Positions 8,563 through 17,623 of a stretch of 40,999 nucleotides of DNA are shown one piece after another. Where the stretch lies: assembly GCF_000388115.1 (NCBI RefSeq), contig NZ_AQGQ01000014.1, positions 1 to 40,999 on the forward strand, read 5' to 3'. Made by a program: the position numbers and the translations under genes. The notes beneath the pieces were generated by a model that was not told the DNA's origin, ran no database searches, and was given only the letters and a program-made list of their open reading frames with translations. How positions within the stretch are numbered: position 1 is the stretch's first letter; each line of letters begins with the position of its first letter. The stretch is from Aeromonas molluscorum 848 (GTDB taxonomy: Bacteria > Pseudomonadota > Gammaproteobacteria > Enterobacterales > Aeromonadaceae).

Positions 8563-8712
8563 CTCGGTTTCCAAACTCTCCCCCTTGGCAGTGACACGGG
8601 TAAACAGGCATTAAAAATGGGGGGCGATTATGCCAAATCCCCCCGCATAGCCCAAGAAACATCTAGTCTGCGCAATAAAGAAGCAATCGGCATCTCTCTG
8701 ATAAAAAAGGAC

Positions 8713-8741
8713 TTGCGCCGCAAAGACCATCTCATTAGACT
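8713..8741 (+). promoter_or_regulatory. Probable promoter of tRNA-Pro
   Basis: TTGCGC at 8713-8718, a 17-bp spacer, and TAGACT at 8736-8741. The start would fall near 8748, about 22 bp before the mature tRNA. Both hexamers match sigma70 only partly, so this is a candidate supported mainly by spacing and position. Confidence 0.4.
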
Positions 8742-8769
8742 TCCCATCCGTCAGCCAAGCTGACGCAGT

Positions 8770-8846
8770 CGGCGTGTAGCGCAGCCAGGTAGCGCACTGT
8801 CATGGGGTGTCAGGGGTCGGAGGTTCGAATCCTCTCACGCCGACCA
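8770..8846 (+). tRNA. tRNA-Pro(GGG)
   Basis: 77 nt including an encoded CCA. The acceptor arms are CGGCGTG and CACGCCG, the D arm is GCGC/GCGC, the T arm carries GGTTCGAAT, and the anticodon loop ATGGGGT gives GGG, reading CCC and CCU. The anticodon stem has a T-T pair at positions 30-40. The E. coli ProL tRNA, as I recall it, carries the same mismatch, so this is not a sign of decay. The gene stands alone between tadA and aceB with its own terminator. Confidence 0.95.
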
Positions 8847-8857
8847 TCATTCCCCGA

Positions 8858-8891
8858 AAATAGCCCATTCTCGCGACTGGGCTATTTTTTT
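8858..8891 (+). terminator. Rho-independent terminator of tRNA-Pro
   Basis: AAATAGCCCA (8858-8867) pairs with TGGGCTATTT (8878-8887) around a 10-nt loop, followed directly by a run of seven T. It begins 11 bp after the CCA end of the tRNA. Confidence 0.9.
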
Positions 8892-9046
8892 GTGTGCTTT
8901 TTCTCCTCTGTTCGTCTGGGCATACAGGGCTGATGCCGGTAGGCAGATGGCCGCGCCTTTCACAAAGATGAACAACGGCTACAGGGAGAAACCACCCCTT
9001 AATGAATAATTTAGCCAGTGGCGGGGTATATTTTATACAGAACCGC

Positions 9047-9075
9047 TTGAGCCTTTATAAATTAGCCGCTAGGAT
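9047..9075 (+). promoter_or_regulatory. Probable sigma70 promoter upstream of a 34-aa ORF
   Basis: TTGAGC at 9047-9052, exactly 17 bp, then TAGGAT at 9070-9075. Transcription would start near 9082, about 87 nt before the ATG of the small ORF at 9169. The surrounding sequence is AT-rich compared with the genes nearby. Confidence 0.4.
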
Positions 9076-9168
9076 GTGCGCCTTTGTGCCGGCACTCGCT
9101 ACAAGGATGCGGAAATCAGGGTAAGGATCCTACCCACCGGCTTGCAATCTACCCAGAGGCAAGCAGAC

Positions 9169-9273
9169 ATGACCACCCAGCATCCATCTAATATCCCTCC
9201 CCAGGAACCCGACGACGAACAGGTTGTTCGGCTCGACATCATCGATCTTGCCGAGCCCGATGAAGAGTATTGA
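9169..9273 (+). CDS. Possible small acidic protein, 34 aa
   Basis: ATG 9169 is preceded by AGAGG at about 9 nt and opens a 34-codon frame ending TGA at 9273. The product is very acidic, with PPQEPDDEQVV near the middle and DLAEPDEEY at the end, and has no cysteine, membrane segment or signal peptide. I recognise no family. Support for a real gene is the ribosome binding site, a plausible promoter at 9047-9075, and its location in a long gap that otherwise lacks genes. Against it are the short length and the absence of a clear terminator. An alternative is a non-coding leader or small RNA. Confidence 0.4.
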   Translation: MTTQHPSNIPPQEPDDEQVVRLDIIDLAEPDEEY

Positions 9274-9638
9274 GCCCCTTTGGCGGGGTAGTTAAGCCTC
9301 TGTGAGATCCCCCAGTCCCCATGATTCGTCAGCCTGATTAAAAAAGTGTCATGTTTCGCGAATAAAACAATAACCAGAATTTTATACTGATGCCGTTGTA
9401 CTTGGGCCGCCCCCGCCTTCGCTGGCATCCGACACAAACCTACGTTATTGCGCTCCAATCTGATACCCGTCCTCAAGATGAGTGGTGGTCTGACCACACC
9501 CTCCCCCCAGTTTTAAACAAAATCACTTTTCCCTTTACCAACAAAGGCCTTGCGCCAACTGATGCCAAGAAACCCGCCTCATACACCCCGGGATAGCAGG
9601 TCTGGAGTAAGGTCGGGATCTGCCTTTGCATTTGTAAT

Positions 9639-9654
9639 TTAATTACGTAATTAA
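9639..9654. promoter_or_regulatory. 16-bp palindrome, possible ArcA box
   Basis: Perfect palindrome TTAATTACGTAATTAA. Read on the minus strand with its flank it gives TGTTAATTAC, one base off the reported ArcA-P core WGTTAATTAW. ArcA represses aceBAK in E. coli, which makes the site plausible, but it lies about 290 bp before aceB, and a simple AT-rich palindrome could serve another regulator. Confidence 0.35.
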
Positions 9655-9681
9655 CAACATAATACTGCAAGTCCCCTTTCC

Positions 9682-9722
9682 CAGTGAGCCCCTTACGGGG
9701 TCACTGCTCAACAGGTTTTTTT
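9682..9722 (+). terminator. Hairpin with downstream T7, possible terminator
   Basis: CAGTGAGCCCC (9682-9692) pairs with GGGGTCACTG (9697-9706), with one bulged G and loop TTAC. A run of seven T starts 9 nt later at 9716. The gap between stem and T run is longer than in a classic terminator, so this is only a candidate end for a transcript from the 9047 promoter or an unannotated small RNA. Confidence 0.35.
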
Positions 9723-9850
9723 CATCTATATGGAGCTTTTGCTCAATTCAGTCAAATCTATATAAAACATAAACTTAACAACCTTAAAAAAACGGGCGTT
9801 TTAAAAAACAAGTTGACGACACTAATAATTTTCAGCACCTTAACAAACAT

Positions 9851-9875
9851 GTCACTTGGTATATCCAAGGGTGAC
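9851..9875. promoter_or_regulatory. Interrupted inverted repeat upstream of aceB
   Basis: GTCAC TTGG TATAT CCAA GG GTGAC: two pairs of matching arms around a TATAT centre with a two-base bulge. It lies 69 bp before the aceB ATG, so it is either an operator or a hairpin in the leader. No regulator family is assigned. Confidence 0.35.
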
Positions 9876-9943
9876 AGTGAACAGGGATCGACTTTAGTCG
9901 TAGTTATTTAGTTCAAAATGTAATTTTTCACAGGAGTGACCCC

Positions 9944-11551
9944 ATGTCGGCACCGGCCCAGGCCCTTTGCAGTGATCGCCTTCGCATTGAAGGCCCCATG
10001 CAACCCGAGTATTCACAAATACTGACACCGGAAGCGGTGGCTCTGGTGTCCGAACTGGTGGAACATTTCGCTCCCCAGCGCAAAGAACTGCTCAAGCAAC
10101 GCATCGCCCGTCAGGCACGCATCGACGGCGGCGAGCTGCCGGATTTCCTGCCAGAAACGGCCCATATTCGCGAGAGCCAGTGGGCAGTGCGCGGCATCCC
10201 CGCCGATCTGCAAGACCGCCGGGTGGAGATAACCGGCCCGGTCGAGCGCAAGATGGTCATCAACGCCCTCAATGCCAACGTCAAAGTGTTCATGGCAGAC
10301 TTTGAAGACTCCCTCGCCCCCGCCTGGGATAAGGTGATCGAGGGTCAAATCAACCTGCGCGACGCCGTCAACGGCACCATTTCCTACCAGAGCCCGCAAG
10401 GCAAGGCATATACCCTCAATCGCGATCCGGCCGTGCTGGTCTGCCGGGTACGTGGCCTGCACCTGCCGGAGAAACACGTCACCTTCAACGGTGAGCCCAT
10501 CCCCGGCGGCCTGTTCGACTTCGCACTCTATTTCCTGCACAACCATCAGGCGCTGCTGGCCAAGGGCTCGGGCCCCTACTTCTATGTCCCCAAGCTGCAG
10601 AGTCATCTGGAAGGGCGCTGGTGGAGCGAGGTGTTCGCCTGGACCGAAGACAAGTTCGGTCTGCCCCGCGGCACCATCAAGGCCACCGTGCTTATCGAGA
10701 CCCTGCCGGCGGTGTTCGAGATGGATGAGCTGCTCTATCAGATGAAGGATCACATAGTCGCGCTCAACTGCGGCCGCTGGGACTACATATTCAGCTATAT
10801 CAAGACGTTGAAGAACCACCCTGACCGCGTCCTGCCGGACCGCCAGGTGGTCACCATGGACAAGCCGTTCCTTTCCGCCTACTCGCGCCTGCTGATCAAG
10901 ACCTGTCACAGACGCGGCGCCCTGGCCATGGGCGGCATGGCTGCCTTTATTCCGGCCAAGGATCCGGCTGTCAACGAGCAGGTATTCGCGAAAGTCAAAG
11001 CAGATAAAGAGCGGGAAGCGAGCAATGGCCACGACGGCACCTGGGTCGCCCACCCCGGCCTCGCCGATACCGCCATGGCAGTGTTCAATGCGGCCATCCC
11101 GAGCGGAGCCAAGAACCAGATCGAGGTGCTGCGCGACCAGGATGCTCCCATCACCGCCGCCGACCTGCTGGCACCCTGCGAGGGGGATCGTACCGAGGCA
11201 GGCATGCGCACCAACATCCGGATCGCCCTGCAATATCTGGAAGCCTGGATAGGTGGCAATGGCTGCGTGCCCATCTACGGTCTGATGGAAGATACCGCCA
11301 CGGCCGAAATCTCCCGCACCTCCATCTGGCAGTGGATCCGCCACGGCAAGAGCCTGTCGAACGGCCAGGTGGTGACCAAGGCGCTGTTCCGCCAGATGCT
11401 GGCCGAGGAGCAGAAGGTCGTCGAAGCGGAAGTGGGCACCGAACGCTGGCAAGCCGGGCGCTTTGCCGAGGCGAGCGAGCTGATGGAAGAGATCACCTGC
11501 GCCGACACCCTGATCGATTTTCTGACGCTGCCCGGTTACGAGCGGCTCTGA
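9944..11551 (+). CDS. aceB: Malate synthase A
   Basis: 535 aa, against about 533 in E. coli AceB. The family signature [20 protein letters not shown] is at residues about 268-287. Conserved active-site blocks [11 protein letters not shown] and [13 protein letters not shown] are present; the latter supplies the catalytic aspartate near residue 450. The enzyme condenses glyoxylate with acetyl-CoA to give malate, the second glyoxylate-shunt step. CAGGAG lies 7 nt before ATG 9944. aceA follows 74 bp later on the same strand and probably shares the transcript. The start is preceded by a long, repeat-rich region suited to complex carbon-source control. Confidence 0.97.
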   Translation: MSAPAQALCSDRLRIEGPMQPEYSQILTPEAVALVSELVEHFAPQRKELLKQRIARQARIDGGELPDFLPETAHIRESQWAVRGIPADLQDRRVEITGPVERKMVINALNANVKVFMADFEDSLAPAWDKVIEGQINLRDAVNGTISYQSPQGKAYTLNRDPAVLVCRVRGLHLPEKHVTFNGEPIPGGLFDFALYFLHNHQALLAKGSGPYFYVPKLQSHLEGRWWSEVFAWTEDKFGLPRGTIKATVLIETLPAVFEMDELLYQMKDHIVALNCGRWDYIFSYIKTLKNHPDRVLPDRQVVTMDKPFLSAYSRLLIKTCHRRGALAMGGMAAFIPAKDPAVNEQVFAKVKADKEREASNGHDGTWVAHPGLADTAMAVFNAAIPSGAKNQIEVLRDQDAPITAADLLAPCEGDRTEAGMRTNIRIALQYLEAWIGGNGCVPIYGLMEDTATAEISRTSIWQWIRHGKSLSNGQVVTKALFRQMLAEEQKVVEAEVGTERWQAGRFAEASELMEEITCADTLIDFLTLPGYERL

Positions 11552-11625
11552 ATGAGGGGCCTCCCCAGCGGAGCCCGCCAATAACAAATCAATGGAAACG
11601 TGAAATCATGAAAGAGGGAACTTAT

Positions 11626-12939
11626 ATGGCACTGACCCGTGAGCAACAGATCCAGGCTATCGAGAAAGACTGGGCAGAAAACCCCCGCTGGAAAGGGATC
11701 AAGCGCGGCTACAGCGCCGAAGACGTGGTGAATCTGCGCGGCAGCCTGGTCCCCGCCCATACCCTGGCCCAGCGTGGTGCCGACAAGCTGTGGGAGCTGA
11801 TCCATGGCGGCGCCAAGAAAGGCTACGTCAACTGTCTCGGTGCCCTGACCGGCGGCCAGGCGGTGCAGCAGGCCAAAGCGGGCATCGAAGCCATCTACCT
11901 CTCCGGCTGGCAAGTGGCGGCGGACAACAACTTGTCCTCCACCATGTACCCGGATCAGTCCCTCTACCCGGCCAACTCGGTCCCGTCCGTGGTTGAGCGC
12001 ATCAACAACTCGTTTGCCCGTGCCGACCAGATCCAGTGGGCCAACAAGGTAGGCCCGCAGGACGCCGGTTTCATCGACTACTTCCTGCCGATCGTGGCAG
12101 ATGCGGAAGCCGGCTTCGGCGGCGTGCTGAACGCCTTCGAGCTGATGAAGGGCATGATTGAAGCAGGCGCCGCCGGCGTGCACTTCGAAGATCAGCTGGC
12201 CTCGGTGAAGAAATGCGGCCACATGGGTGGCAAGGTGCTGGTGCCCACCCAGGAAGCGGTACAGAAACTGGTCGCGGCACGCCTAGCAGCCGATGTCTGT
12301 GGCACCACGACCCTTGTGATCGCCCGTACCGACGCCAACGCGGCGGACTTGCTGACCACGGACGCCGATCCCTACGATGCAGGTTTCCTGACCGGTGAGC
12401 GTACCGCCGAAGGTTTCTACAAGGTGCAAGCCGGCATCGATCAAGCCATCTCCCGCGGTCTGGCCTATGCCCCTTACGCCGACATGGTGTGGTGCGAAAC
12501 CGCGAAGCCGGATCTGGACGAGGCGCGCAAGTTTGCCGAAGCCATCAAGGCCCAGTACCCGGATACCATCCTGGCCTACAACTGCTCCCCGAGCTTCAAC
12601 TGGAAGAAGAACCTGGACGATGCCACCATCGCCCGCTTCCAGCAGGAGCTGTCCGACATGGGTTACAAGTACCAGTTCATCACCCTCGCGGGCATTCACA
12701 ACATGTGGTTCCACATGTACGAGCTGGCCTACCAATACGCCCGTGGCGAGGGGATGAAGCACTACGTCGAGATGGTGCAGGAGCCGGAGTTTGCCGCCGC
12801 CAGCCGGGGTTACACCTTCGTTGCCCACCAGCAGGAAGTGGGCACGGGTTACTTCGACAAGGTGACCACCGTCATCCAGGGTGGCCAATCTTCCGTCACC
12901 GCCCTCACGGGCTCGACCGAAGAAGATCAGTTCCATTAA
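11626..12939 (+). CDS. aceA: Isocitrate lyase
   Basis: 437 aa, close to E. coli AceA (434). The active-site signature KKCGHMGGK has its catalytic cysteine at residue 197; the preceding block HFEDQLASV and the region NCSPSFNW are also intact. The enzyme splits isocitrate to succinate and glyoxylate, the entry to the glyoxylate shunt. ATG 11626 was chosen because GAGGGA lies about 6 nt upstream; an ATG at 11608 is in frame but poorly placed. A strong terminator follows within 40 bp, so the operon is aceBA, with no aceK kinase/phosphatase gene after it. Confidence 0.97.
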   Translation: MALTREQQIQAIEKDWAENPRWKGIKRGYSAEDVVNLRGSLVPAHTLAQRGADKLWELIHGGAKKGYVNCLGALTGGQAVQQAKAGIEAIYLSGWQVAADNNLSSTMYPDQSLYPANSVPSVVERINNSFARADQIQWANKVGPQDAGFIDYFLPIVADAEAGFGGVLNAFELMKGMIEAGAAGVHFEDQLASVKKCGHMGGKVLVPTQEAVQKLVAARLAADVCGTTTLVIARTDANAADLLTTDADPYDAGFLTGERTAEGFYKVQAGIDQAISRGLAYAPYADMVWCETAKPDLDEARKFAEAIKAQYPDTILAYNCSPSFNWKKNLDDATIARFQQELSDMGYKYQFITLAGIHNMWFHMYELAYQYARGEGMKHYVEMVQEPEFAAASRGYTFVAHQQEVGTGYFDKVTTVIQGGQSSVTALTGSTEEDQFH

Positions 12940-12974
12940 TGCAGGTACAACCGGCCTTGCATGGCACTAACAAA

Positions 12975-13004
12975 AAACCCCGGCACAGGCCGGGGTTTCT
13001 TTTT
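12975..13004 (+). terminator. Rho-independent terminator of aceBA
   Basis: AAACCCCGGC (12975-12984), loop ACAG, GCCGGGGTTT (12989-12998), followed by CTTTTT. With A residues before and T residues after the stem it could also serve the convergent hda gene. Confidence 0.92.
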
Positions 13005-13053
13005 GCTCCACCGCAAAGGATGGAAAGTGATGCACATGCAGTTGTGCATCAAC

Positions 13054-13755
13054 TCACAGCGCGAGGATCTCTTTCACAAAGGGAATAGTAAGTTTTCGCT
13101 TGGCGCTAAAGGAGGCGTTATCGAGTCGATTGAGTGTGCTGAGCAGAGTGCGCATGTCACGAGAGAGGCGATTGAGCAAGAAGCGACCCACATCGATGGG
13201 CAGCTTGAAGCCACGCAGCTCGGCTCTCAGTTGCAAGGCACTGAGTTTGCCCTCGTCGTCGAGCTCCTGCAATTGGAAGGAGACCCCCCAGTCGAGGCGC
13301 GATGCCAGATCCGGCAGTTGCAGACCCAGCTTGCGCGGCGCGCTGCAGCCGGTCACAACGAGCGTTCCCTCTCCCTTCTCCTGCCAGCGATTGTAAAAAT
13401 CGAACAGGGCCCGTTCCCAGAGGGTGTTGCCAGCGATGGCTTCCAGGCTATCGAGGCAAACCAGGGGCAGGCTCTCCATGGCATCGAGCATGCTGGGGTC
13501 GAGTTGCTCAAACTGATCGAGCGAGAGATAAGCGGCGGCTGCATCGCGGGCGTTGACCTCGGCGCAGGTGGCATGTAACAGGTGGGAGCGGCCTGAGCCC
13601 TTGGCACCCCAGAAATAGAGGAAAGGTGCGCCCTGACCGATGGCGGCATTCTTGAGAGCCGTGATCAGATGGGCGTTGTTGCCGGGATAGAAACTGACGA
13701 AGGTTTCATCATCCGGAAGTTGTACGGCTAAAGACAGTTGGGCCGGTTGCTTCAC
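13054..13755 (-). CDS. hda: DnaA regulatory inactivator Hda
   Basis: 233 aa. The N-terminal QLSL (residues 6-9) is the expected beta-clamp-binding motif, followed by an AAA+ fold related to DnaA domain III with Walker A-like GAKGSGRSHLL (about 50-60) and Walker B-like LVCLDSLE. The C-terminus ends RKLTIPFVKEIL as in E. coli Hda. With the DNA-loaded clamp, Hda stimulates ATP hydrolysis on DnaA after initiation. The start is GTG 13755 with no clear ribosome binding site, which may keep expression low. The gene is 92 bp downstream of the DUF2066 gene on the same strand. Confidence 0.95.
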   Translation of the reverse strand: MKQPAQLSLAVQLPDDETFVSFYPGNNAHLITALKNAAIGQGAPFLYFWGAKGSGRSHLLHATCAEVNARDAAAAYLSLDQFEQLDPSMLDAMESLPLVCLDSLEAIAGNTLWERALFDFYNRWQEKGEGTLVVTGCSAPRKLGLQLPDLASRLDWGVSFQLQELDDEGKLSALQLRAELRGFKLPIDVGRFLLNRLSRDMRTLLSTLNRLDNASFSAKRKLTIPFVKEILAL

Positions 13756-13847
13756 TCGGTGGGCTTTGACTGTGACATTTGTGCGCTAGTGTAACATCGC
13801 TCGGCCAGATAGAGAACCGCCGGACCTGGGCCCGGCGCTGGCATCAT

Positions 13848-14861
13848 CTAAGGCTGCGACCATTGGTAACGCAGGTTGCCCTCATCGGGTAGCCGCTGCA
13901 GCCTGGGCTCCAACTCCAGACCACGAATGAGTTCTGCCCTGTCCCCCTGCAAGGTGAGGGAGAAGTTGACCTTGTCACCATTGAGCTGGCCTATGGTGAC
14001 CTGAGTGACACTCGCCATGCCCTGCAGCAGCTTTTGCAGGCTGATCATGTCATCTATCCCCTGCACTCCTTCTATCTGCAGCGCCTGACTCGAGCTGACG
14101 CCGCCAAGACGAGCACCATAGTTTTCCACCAGCCATCCGGCCAGGGTATCGGCCAAACCGGTGGCGATCTCCTGCTGGCTACCTTGCACCTCTCCCTTGG
14201 TCAGCTGCTCGGTTGCCCCCGACTTGGGACCATAGAGGGCCCAATTCAGGGTCCATCCTTCACCTTGGGCCACTAATTGGCCAAGCACCACCATCTCGGC
14301 ACCGTAACGTTGACTGGCCTTGAGAATAGGCCCGGCAAAACGGCCCCAGACATCGGTGGCACTGACCGCCATGCTGTCATCCAAGTCCATCAAGGGGATG
14401 CTGACTGGCAGCCCCAGAGTCTGGGCCTGACTGCGCAATACAGGGGACCATCCATCACCGGACTGATCCGAGATGATACGCCGCTCCCCATCGTCCTGAA
14501 CCAGCCAGAACGCCAGTTGCGGACGGGCGGGACCAAGCAGCGCATATTTGCTGCCCGCAATCAGGGCATTGACCTTGGCGGGCACGAACTGCGCCTTGAG
14601 CATCTTCACTTGGCCCTCATCCTGATAGCCGTACTGCTGCACGTACTCCTGGGGGGCAGCCAGTGCCTTGACCACGTCAGGCTGCGCCAGGATGTCGCGC
14701 TTGCCACTCACCTTGACCAGCACCTCGGAGAGAGCCTGACTCTGGGCCGCCGTCATGTCGCCACTGGTTGGCGCCATGCCTTGGTAAAGATCATTGACCT
14801 GAGCGGCCGACAGGACGCAGGCAAACAGGACGCCACAGAGGGCGAACAGAAATTTATGCAT
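13848..14861 (-). CDS. DUF2066 family exported protein
   Basis: 337 aa. A signal peptide is visible (MHKFLFALCGVLFACVLSAA, likely cut before QVNDLYQG). The following NDLYQG segment, the LVKVSGKRDIL block near residues 50-60 and the LAFWLVQDDGERRII block fit DUF2066, a gammaproteobacterial periplasmic family without an assigned reaction. The protein lacks cysteines in the mature part and shows no later membrane segment. It sits between upp and hda on the same strand, 182 bp after upp beyond a terminator, and may be cotranscribed with hda. Confidence 0.85.
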   Translation of the reverse strand: MHKFLFALCGVLFACVLSAAQVNDLYQGMAPTSGDMTAAQSQALSEVLVKVSGKRDILAQPDVVKALAAPQEYVQQYGYQDEGQVKMLKAQFVPAKVNALIAGSKYALLGPARPQLAFWLVQDDGERRIISDQSGDGWSPVLRSQAQTLGLPVSIPLMDLDDSMAVSATDVWGRFAGPILKASQRYGAEMVVLGQLVAQGEGWTLNWALYGPKSGATEQLTKGEVQGSQQEIATGLADTLAGWLVENYGARLGGVSSSQALQIEGVQGIDDMISLQKLLQGMASVTQVTIGQLNGDKVNFSLTLQGDRAELIRGLELEPRLQRLPDEGNLRYQWSQP

Positions 14862-14971
14862 GGGAAACAGCTCTCTGGCGGACAGGATGTGGCTCTATGG
14901 TAGCGGCAAGCCCCATTCAGCAGCAAGCCGGCCTCCCATCAACAACGGCACGAAAGGGATCGGCAGAAACG

Positions 14972-14999
14972 ACAAAGCCGACCCAGGGGTCGGCTTTGT
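14972..14999 (-). terminator. Terminator after upp
   Basis: Perfect 12-bp stem: ACAAAGCCGACC (14972-14983) and GGTCGGCTTTGT (14988-14999), loop CAGG on the plus strand. It lies 44 bp beyond the upp stop. On the minus strand a short T-rich stretch follows (CGTTTC). Confidence 0.75.
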
Positions 15000-15043
15000 G
15001 AGGGGTTATCTAACCCCAGAGACAGGCCAGGCGCGTCTTGGGC

Positions 15044-15670
15044 TTACTTGGTGCCGAAGATCTTGTCACCGGCATCGCCCAGACCCGGGACTATGTAACC
15101 CTTTTCGTTCAGGCCGTCATCGATGGCGGCGCAATAAACTTCTACGTCAGGATGGGCGGCTTCCAGGGCTTTGAGTCCTTCCGGAGCGGCAACCAGCACC
15201 AGCACCTTGATGGAGTGGCAACCCTTCTTCTTGAGCAGGTCGATGGTGGCGATCATGGAGCCGCCGGTAGCCAGCATGGGGTCAATGACCAGGGCCAGAC
15301 GCTCTTCGATGTTGCTGACGATCTTCTCGAAGTAAGGGACCGGCTGCAGGGTCTCTTCATCGCGATAGATACCGACCACGCTGACACGGGCGCTCGGCAT
15401 GTGCTCGAGCACACCGTCCATCATGCCAAGACCGGCACGCAGGATAGGCACGACCGTCACCTTCTTGCCCTTGATCTGGTCAACTTCTACCGGGCCGTTC
15501 CAGCCATTGATCGTGACCTTCTCCGTTTCGAAGTCAGAGGTGGCTTCGTAAGTCAGCAGGCTGCCAACCTCTTTGGCCAGTTCACGAAAGCGTTTGGTGC
15601 TGATGTCGCCTTCGCGCATCAGGCCAATCTTGTGCTTGACCAGGGGGTGTTTGGCTTCGATGACCTTCAT
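15044..15670 (-). CDS. upp: Uracil phosphoribosyltransferase
   Basis: 208 aa, matching E. coli Upp. The PRPP-binding loop is [12 protein letters not shown], and the uracil-binding C-terminus [16 protein letters not shown] is present. The enzyme makes UMP from uracil and PRPP in pyrimidine salvage. ATG 15670 follows GGAG at 8 nt; the frame stays open upstream but lacks support there. It is divergent from purM, as in enteric bacteria. A hairpin separates it from the next gene, and no uraA uracil permease follows. Confidence 0.97.
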   Translation of the reverse strand: MKVIEAKHPLVKHKIGLMREGDISTKRFRELAKEVGSLLTYEATSDFETEKVTINGWNGPVEVDQIKGKKVTVVPILRAGLGMMDGVLEHMPSARVSVVGIYRDEETLQPVPYFEKIVSNIEERLALVIDPMLATGGSMIATIDLLKKKGCHSIKVLVLVAAPEGLKALEAAHPDVEVYCAAIDDGLNEKGYIVPGLGDAGDKIFGTK

Positions 15671-15754
15671 TATTATCTCCTCTAACTGCCGCAAGAAAAA
15701 TCGCGGAATCATACAATAAAAACCCTTGGCTGTAGAGCTTTTCCGGGGAAAAAC

Positions 15755-15798
15755 GCGCAAACGATTTCCTTTCTGGTTTTCGGCCCTGGCTGGTAGAA
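15755..15798 (+). promoter_or_regulatory. PurR box and purM promoter
   Basis: GCGCAAACGATTTCCT at 15755-15770 fits the PurR operator pattern ANGCAANCGNTTNCNT at every defined base except the first. It overlaps the weak -35 (TTTCTG, 15770-15775) of a promoter whose -10 is TAGAAT at 15793-15798, spaced 17 bp. Binding there would repress purMN when hypoxanthine or guanine is available. Confidence 0.75.
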
Positions 15799-15848
15799 TG
15801 TGCCCCGAATTTTACCCTCCACTTCTATACATGACGGGGACTACTCGC

Positions 15849-16886
15849 GTGACTGACAAAACCTCACTGAGCTACAAGGATGCTGGCGTTGATATCGATG
15901 CCGGCAACGCACTGGTTGAACGTATCAAGGGCGTATCGAAGCGCACTCGTCGTCCTGAAGTCCTTGGTGGTCTTGGCGGCTTTGGGGCCCTGTGTCAAAT
16001 CCCGGCGGGCTACAAGGAGCCAGTATTGGTCTCCGGTACCGATGGTGTGGGGACCAAGCTGCGTCTGGCCATCGATCTGAAAAAGCATGATACCGTTGGC
16101 ATCGATCTGGTGGCCATGTGCGTCAATGACCTGATAGTGCAAGGCGCAGAGCCGCTGTTCTTCCTCGACTACTATGCCACTGGCAAACTAAACGTGGATA
16201 CCGCCGCCAGCGTAGTAACCGGGATTGGCCTGGGCTGCGAGCAGTCCGGTTGCTCCCTGGTCGGCGGCGAAACCGCCGAAATGCCTGGCATGTATGAAGG
16301 GGATGACTACGACATCGCCGGTTTCTGTGTCGGTGTGGTCGAGAAGAGCGAGATCATCGACGGCAGCAAGGTCGGTGACGGCGATGCCCTGATCGCCCTG
16401 GCCGCCAGTGGCCCCCACTCCAATGGCTTCTCCCTCATCCGCAAGATCCTGGAAGTGTCCGGGGCCGACGTGCAGCAGCCACTGGGTGACACCACTCTGG
16501 CCAACGCCTTGCTGGAGCCAACCCGCATCTATGTCAAACCCGTGCTCAAGCTCATTAAAGAGTGCGAGATCCATGCCCTCTCCCACATCACCGGCGGCGG
16601 CTTCTGGGAGAACATCCCCCGTGTGCTGCCAGCGAACACCCAGGCGGTGATCGACGAGCAGAGCTGGCAGTGGCCAGCGGTGTTCAGCTGGCTGCAGCAA
16701 GCAGGCAACGTCACTCGCTTTGAGATGTATCGCACCTTCAACTGTGGCGTCGGCATGATCATCGCCCTGCCTGCCAGCGAGCTGTACAAGGCGCTGGCTC
16801 TACTCAAGGCAGAGGGTGAAAACGCCTGGCACATTGGTCATATCGCCAAGGCCGCCGATGGCGAGGAGCAGGTCATCATCAAATGA
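15849..16886 (+). CDS. purM: Phosphoribosylformylglycinamidine cyclo-ligase
   Basis: 345 aa from GTG 15849, identical in length to E. coli PurM and matching its N-terminus ([20 protein letters not shown]). Conserved blocks include [37 protein letters not shown] and [13 protein letters not shown]. PurM makes AIR from FGAM with ATP, the fifth step of purine synthesis. An ATG at 15831 is also in frame; GTG is preferred by family length. The gene overlaps purN by four bases and lies behind a PurR-type operator. Confidence 0.97.
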   Translation: MTDKTSLSYKDAGVDIDAGNALVERIKGVSKRTRRPEVLGGLGGFGALCQIPAGYKEPVLVSGTDGVGTKLRLAIDLKKHDTVGIDLVAMCVNDLIVQGAEPLFFLDYYATGKLNVDTAASVVTGIGLGCEQSGCSLVGGETAEMPGMYEGDDYDIAGFCVGVVEKSEIIDGSKVGDGDALIALAASGPHSNGFSLIRKILEVSGADVQQPLGDTTLANALLEPTRIYVKPVLKLIKECEIHALSHITGGGFWENIPRVLPANTQAVIDEQSWQWPAVFSWLQQAGNVTRFEMYRTFNCGVGMIIALPASELYKALALLKAEGENAWHIGHIAKAADGEEQVIIK

Positions 16887-17521
16887 CCCGCATCCTAGTG
16901 TTGATCTCCGGCAGTGGCAGCAACCTGCAAGCCATACTCGATGGCTGCGCTCAGGGCAGGATTGACGGCCAGGTCGTGGCAGTCATCAGCAACAAGGCCG
17001 ATGCCTATGGTCTGGTTCGGGCCAAGCACGCAGGTGTCGCCGCCGAGGTGCTCGCCCATCAGGGCTTCGAGAGCCGCGAGGCCTATGACGCGGCTCTGAT
17101 GGCCCGCATCGACAGCCACCAGCCCGATCTCATCGTGCTGGCCGGCTTTATGCGGATCCTCACCGGGGACCTGGTGCGTCACTATCAGGGACGCATGCTC
17201 AACATCCACCCCTCCCTGCTGCCCAAGTATCAGGGACTGCACACCCACCAACGCGCCATCGAGGCCGGTGACAAGGAACATGGCGCCAGCGTCCATTTCG
17301 TCACCGAAGAACTCGATGGCGGCCCCGTGGTGCTGCAAGCGCGGGTACCCATCTTCCCGGAGGATGAGGCGAGCGATGTTGCGGCCCGCGTGCAGGTACA
17401 GGAACACAGCCTCTACCCCTTGGTGGTGCAGTGGTTCTGTCAGGGTAGGTTGCGCTGTGATGCCACGGGGGCCTGGCTCGATGGTGAGCTACTTGGCCAG
17501 GCAGGCTACGCCAACGACTGA
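16883..17521 (+). CDS. purN: Phosphoribosylglycinamide formyltransferase
   Basis: 212 aa. PurN transfers a formyl group from 10-formyl-THF to GAR, the third step of purine synthesis. The phosphate-binding loop is [10 protein letters not shown], the catalytic Asn and His lie in [12 protein letters not shown], and the catalytic Asp in ELDGGPVV. Its ATGA start overlaps the purM stop, a sign of translational coupling. Two hairpins follow before the convergent yafJ gene. Confidence 0.97.
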   Translation: MTRILVLISGSGSNLQAILDGCAQGRIDGQVVAVISNKADAYGLVRAKHAGVAAEVLAHQGFESREAYDAALMARIDSHQPDLIVLAGFMRILTGDLVRHYQGRMLNIHPSLLPKYQGLHTHQRAIEAGDKEHGASVHFVTEELDGGPVVLQARVPIFPEDEASDVAARVQVQEHSLYPLVVQWFCQGRLRCDATGAWLDGELLGQAGYAND

Positions 17522-17528
17522 ACCTGAG

Positions 17529-17587
17529 CCCGGCACTGCGGTGCCGGGAAGGGTCAAGACAAGAGGGAGGCCCATGGGCCTCCCTCT
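17529..17587. terminator. Two hairpins between convergent purN and yafJ
   Basis: Hairpin 1: CCCGGCAC (17529-17536), loop TGCG, GTGCCGGG (17541-17548). Hairpin 2: AGAGGGAGGCC (17562-17572), loop CATG, GGCCTCCCTCT (17577-17587), followed on the plus strand by CTCTTATCC. Both lie within 70 bp of the purN stop and probably end transcription from both sides, though true U tracts are lacking. Confidence 0.6.
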
Positions 17588-17623
17588 CTCTTATCCTGCG
17601 ACCTTCACCGAGTCACCCTCGAT

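Larger units (their letters stand above)
9274..9943. other. Long AT-rich region upstream of aceB without a recognised gene
   Basis: About 670 bp with no convincing coding frame. From about 9720 to 9920 it is much more AT-rich than the rest of the window. It holds a 16-bp palindrome (9639-9654), a hairpin followed at some distance by T7 (9682-9722), and a long interrupted inverted repeat (9851-9875). The length and the repeats suggest a heavily regulated aceBA promoter, a small RNA, or both. I could not place a confident -35/-10 pair for aceB. Confidence 0.6.

Noticed and set aside
8770-8846. tRNA-Pro as a decayed pseudogene because of a T-T pair in the anticodon stem
   Set aside because: The same mismatch occurs in the E. 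coli GGG-reading tRNA-Pro as I recall it, and all other arms pair.
10013-11587. A 524-codon minus-strand frame antisense to aceB
   Set aside because: AceB is certain on the plus strand; the reverse frame is a by-product of codon bias.
11332-11625. Upstream extension of the aceA frame into aceB
   Set aside because: The frame stays open only by chance; aceA homologues start at 11626, where a ribosome binding site is found.
15671-15848. Purine riboswitch ahead of purM
   Set aside because: No conserved loop motifs; a PurR operator explains regulation better.
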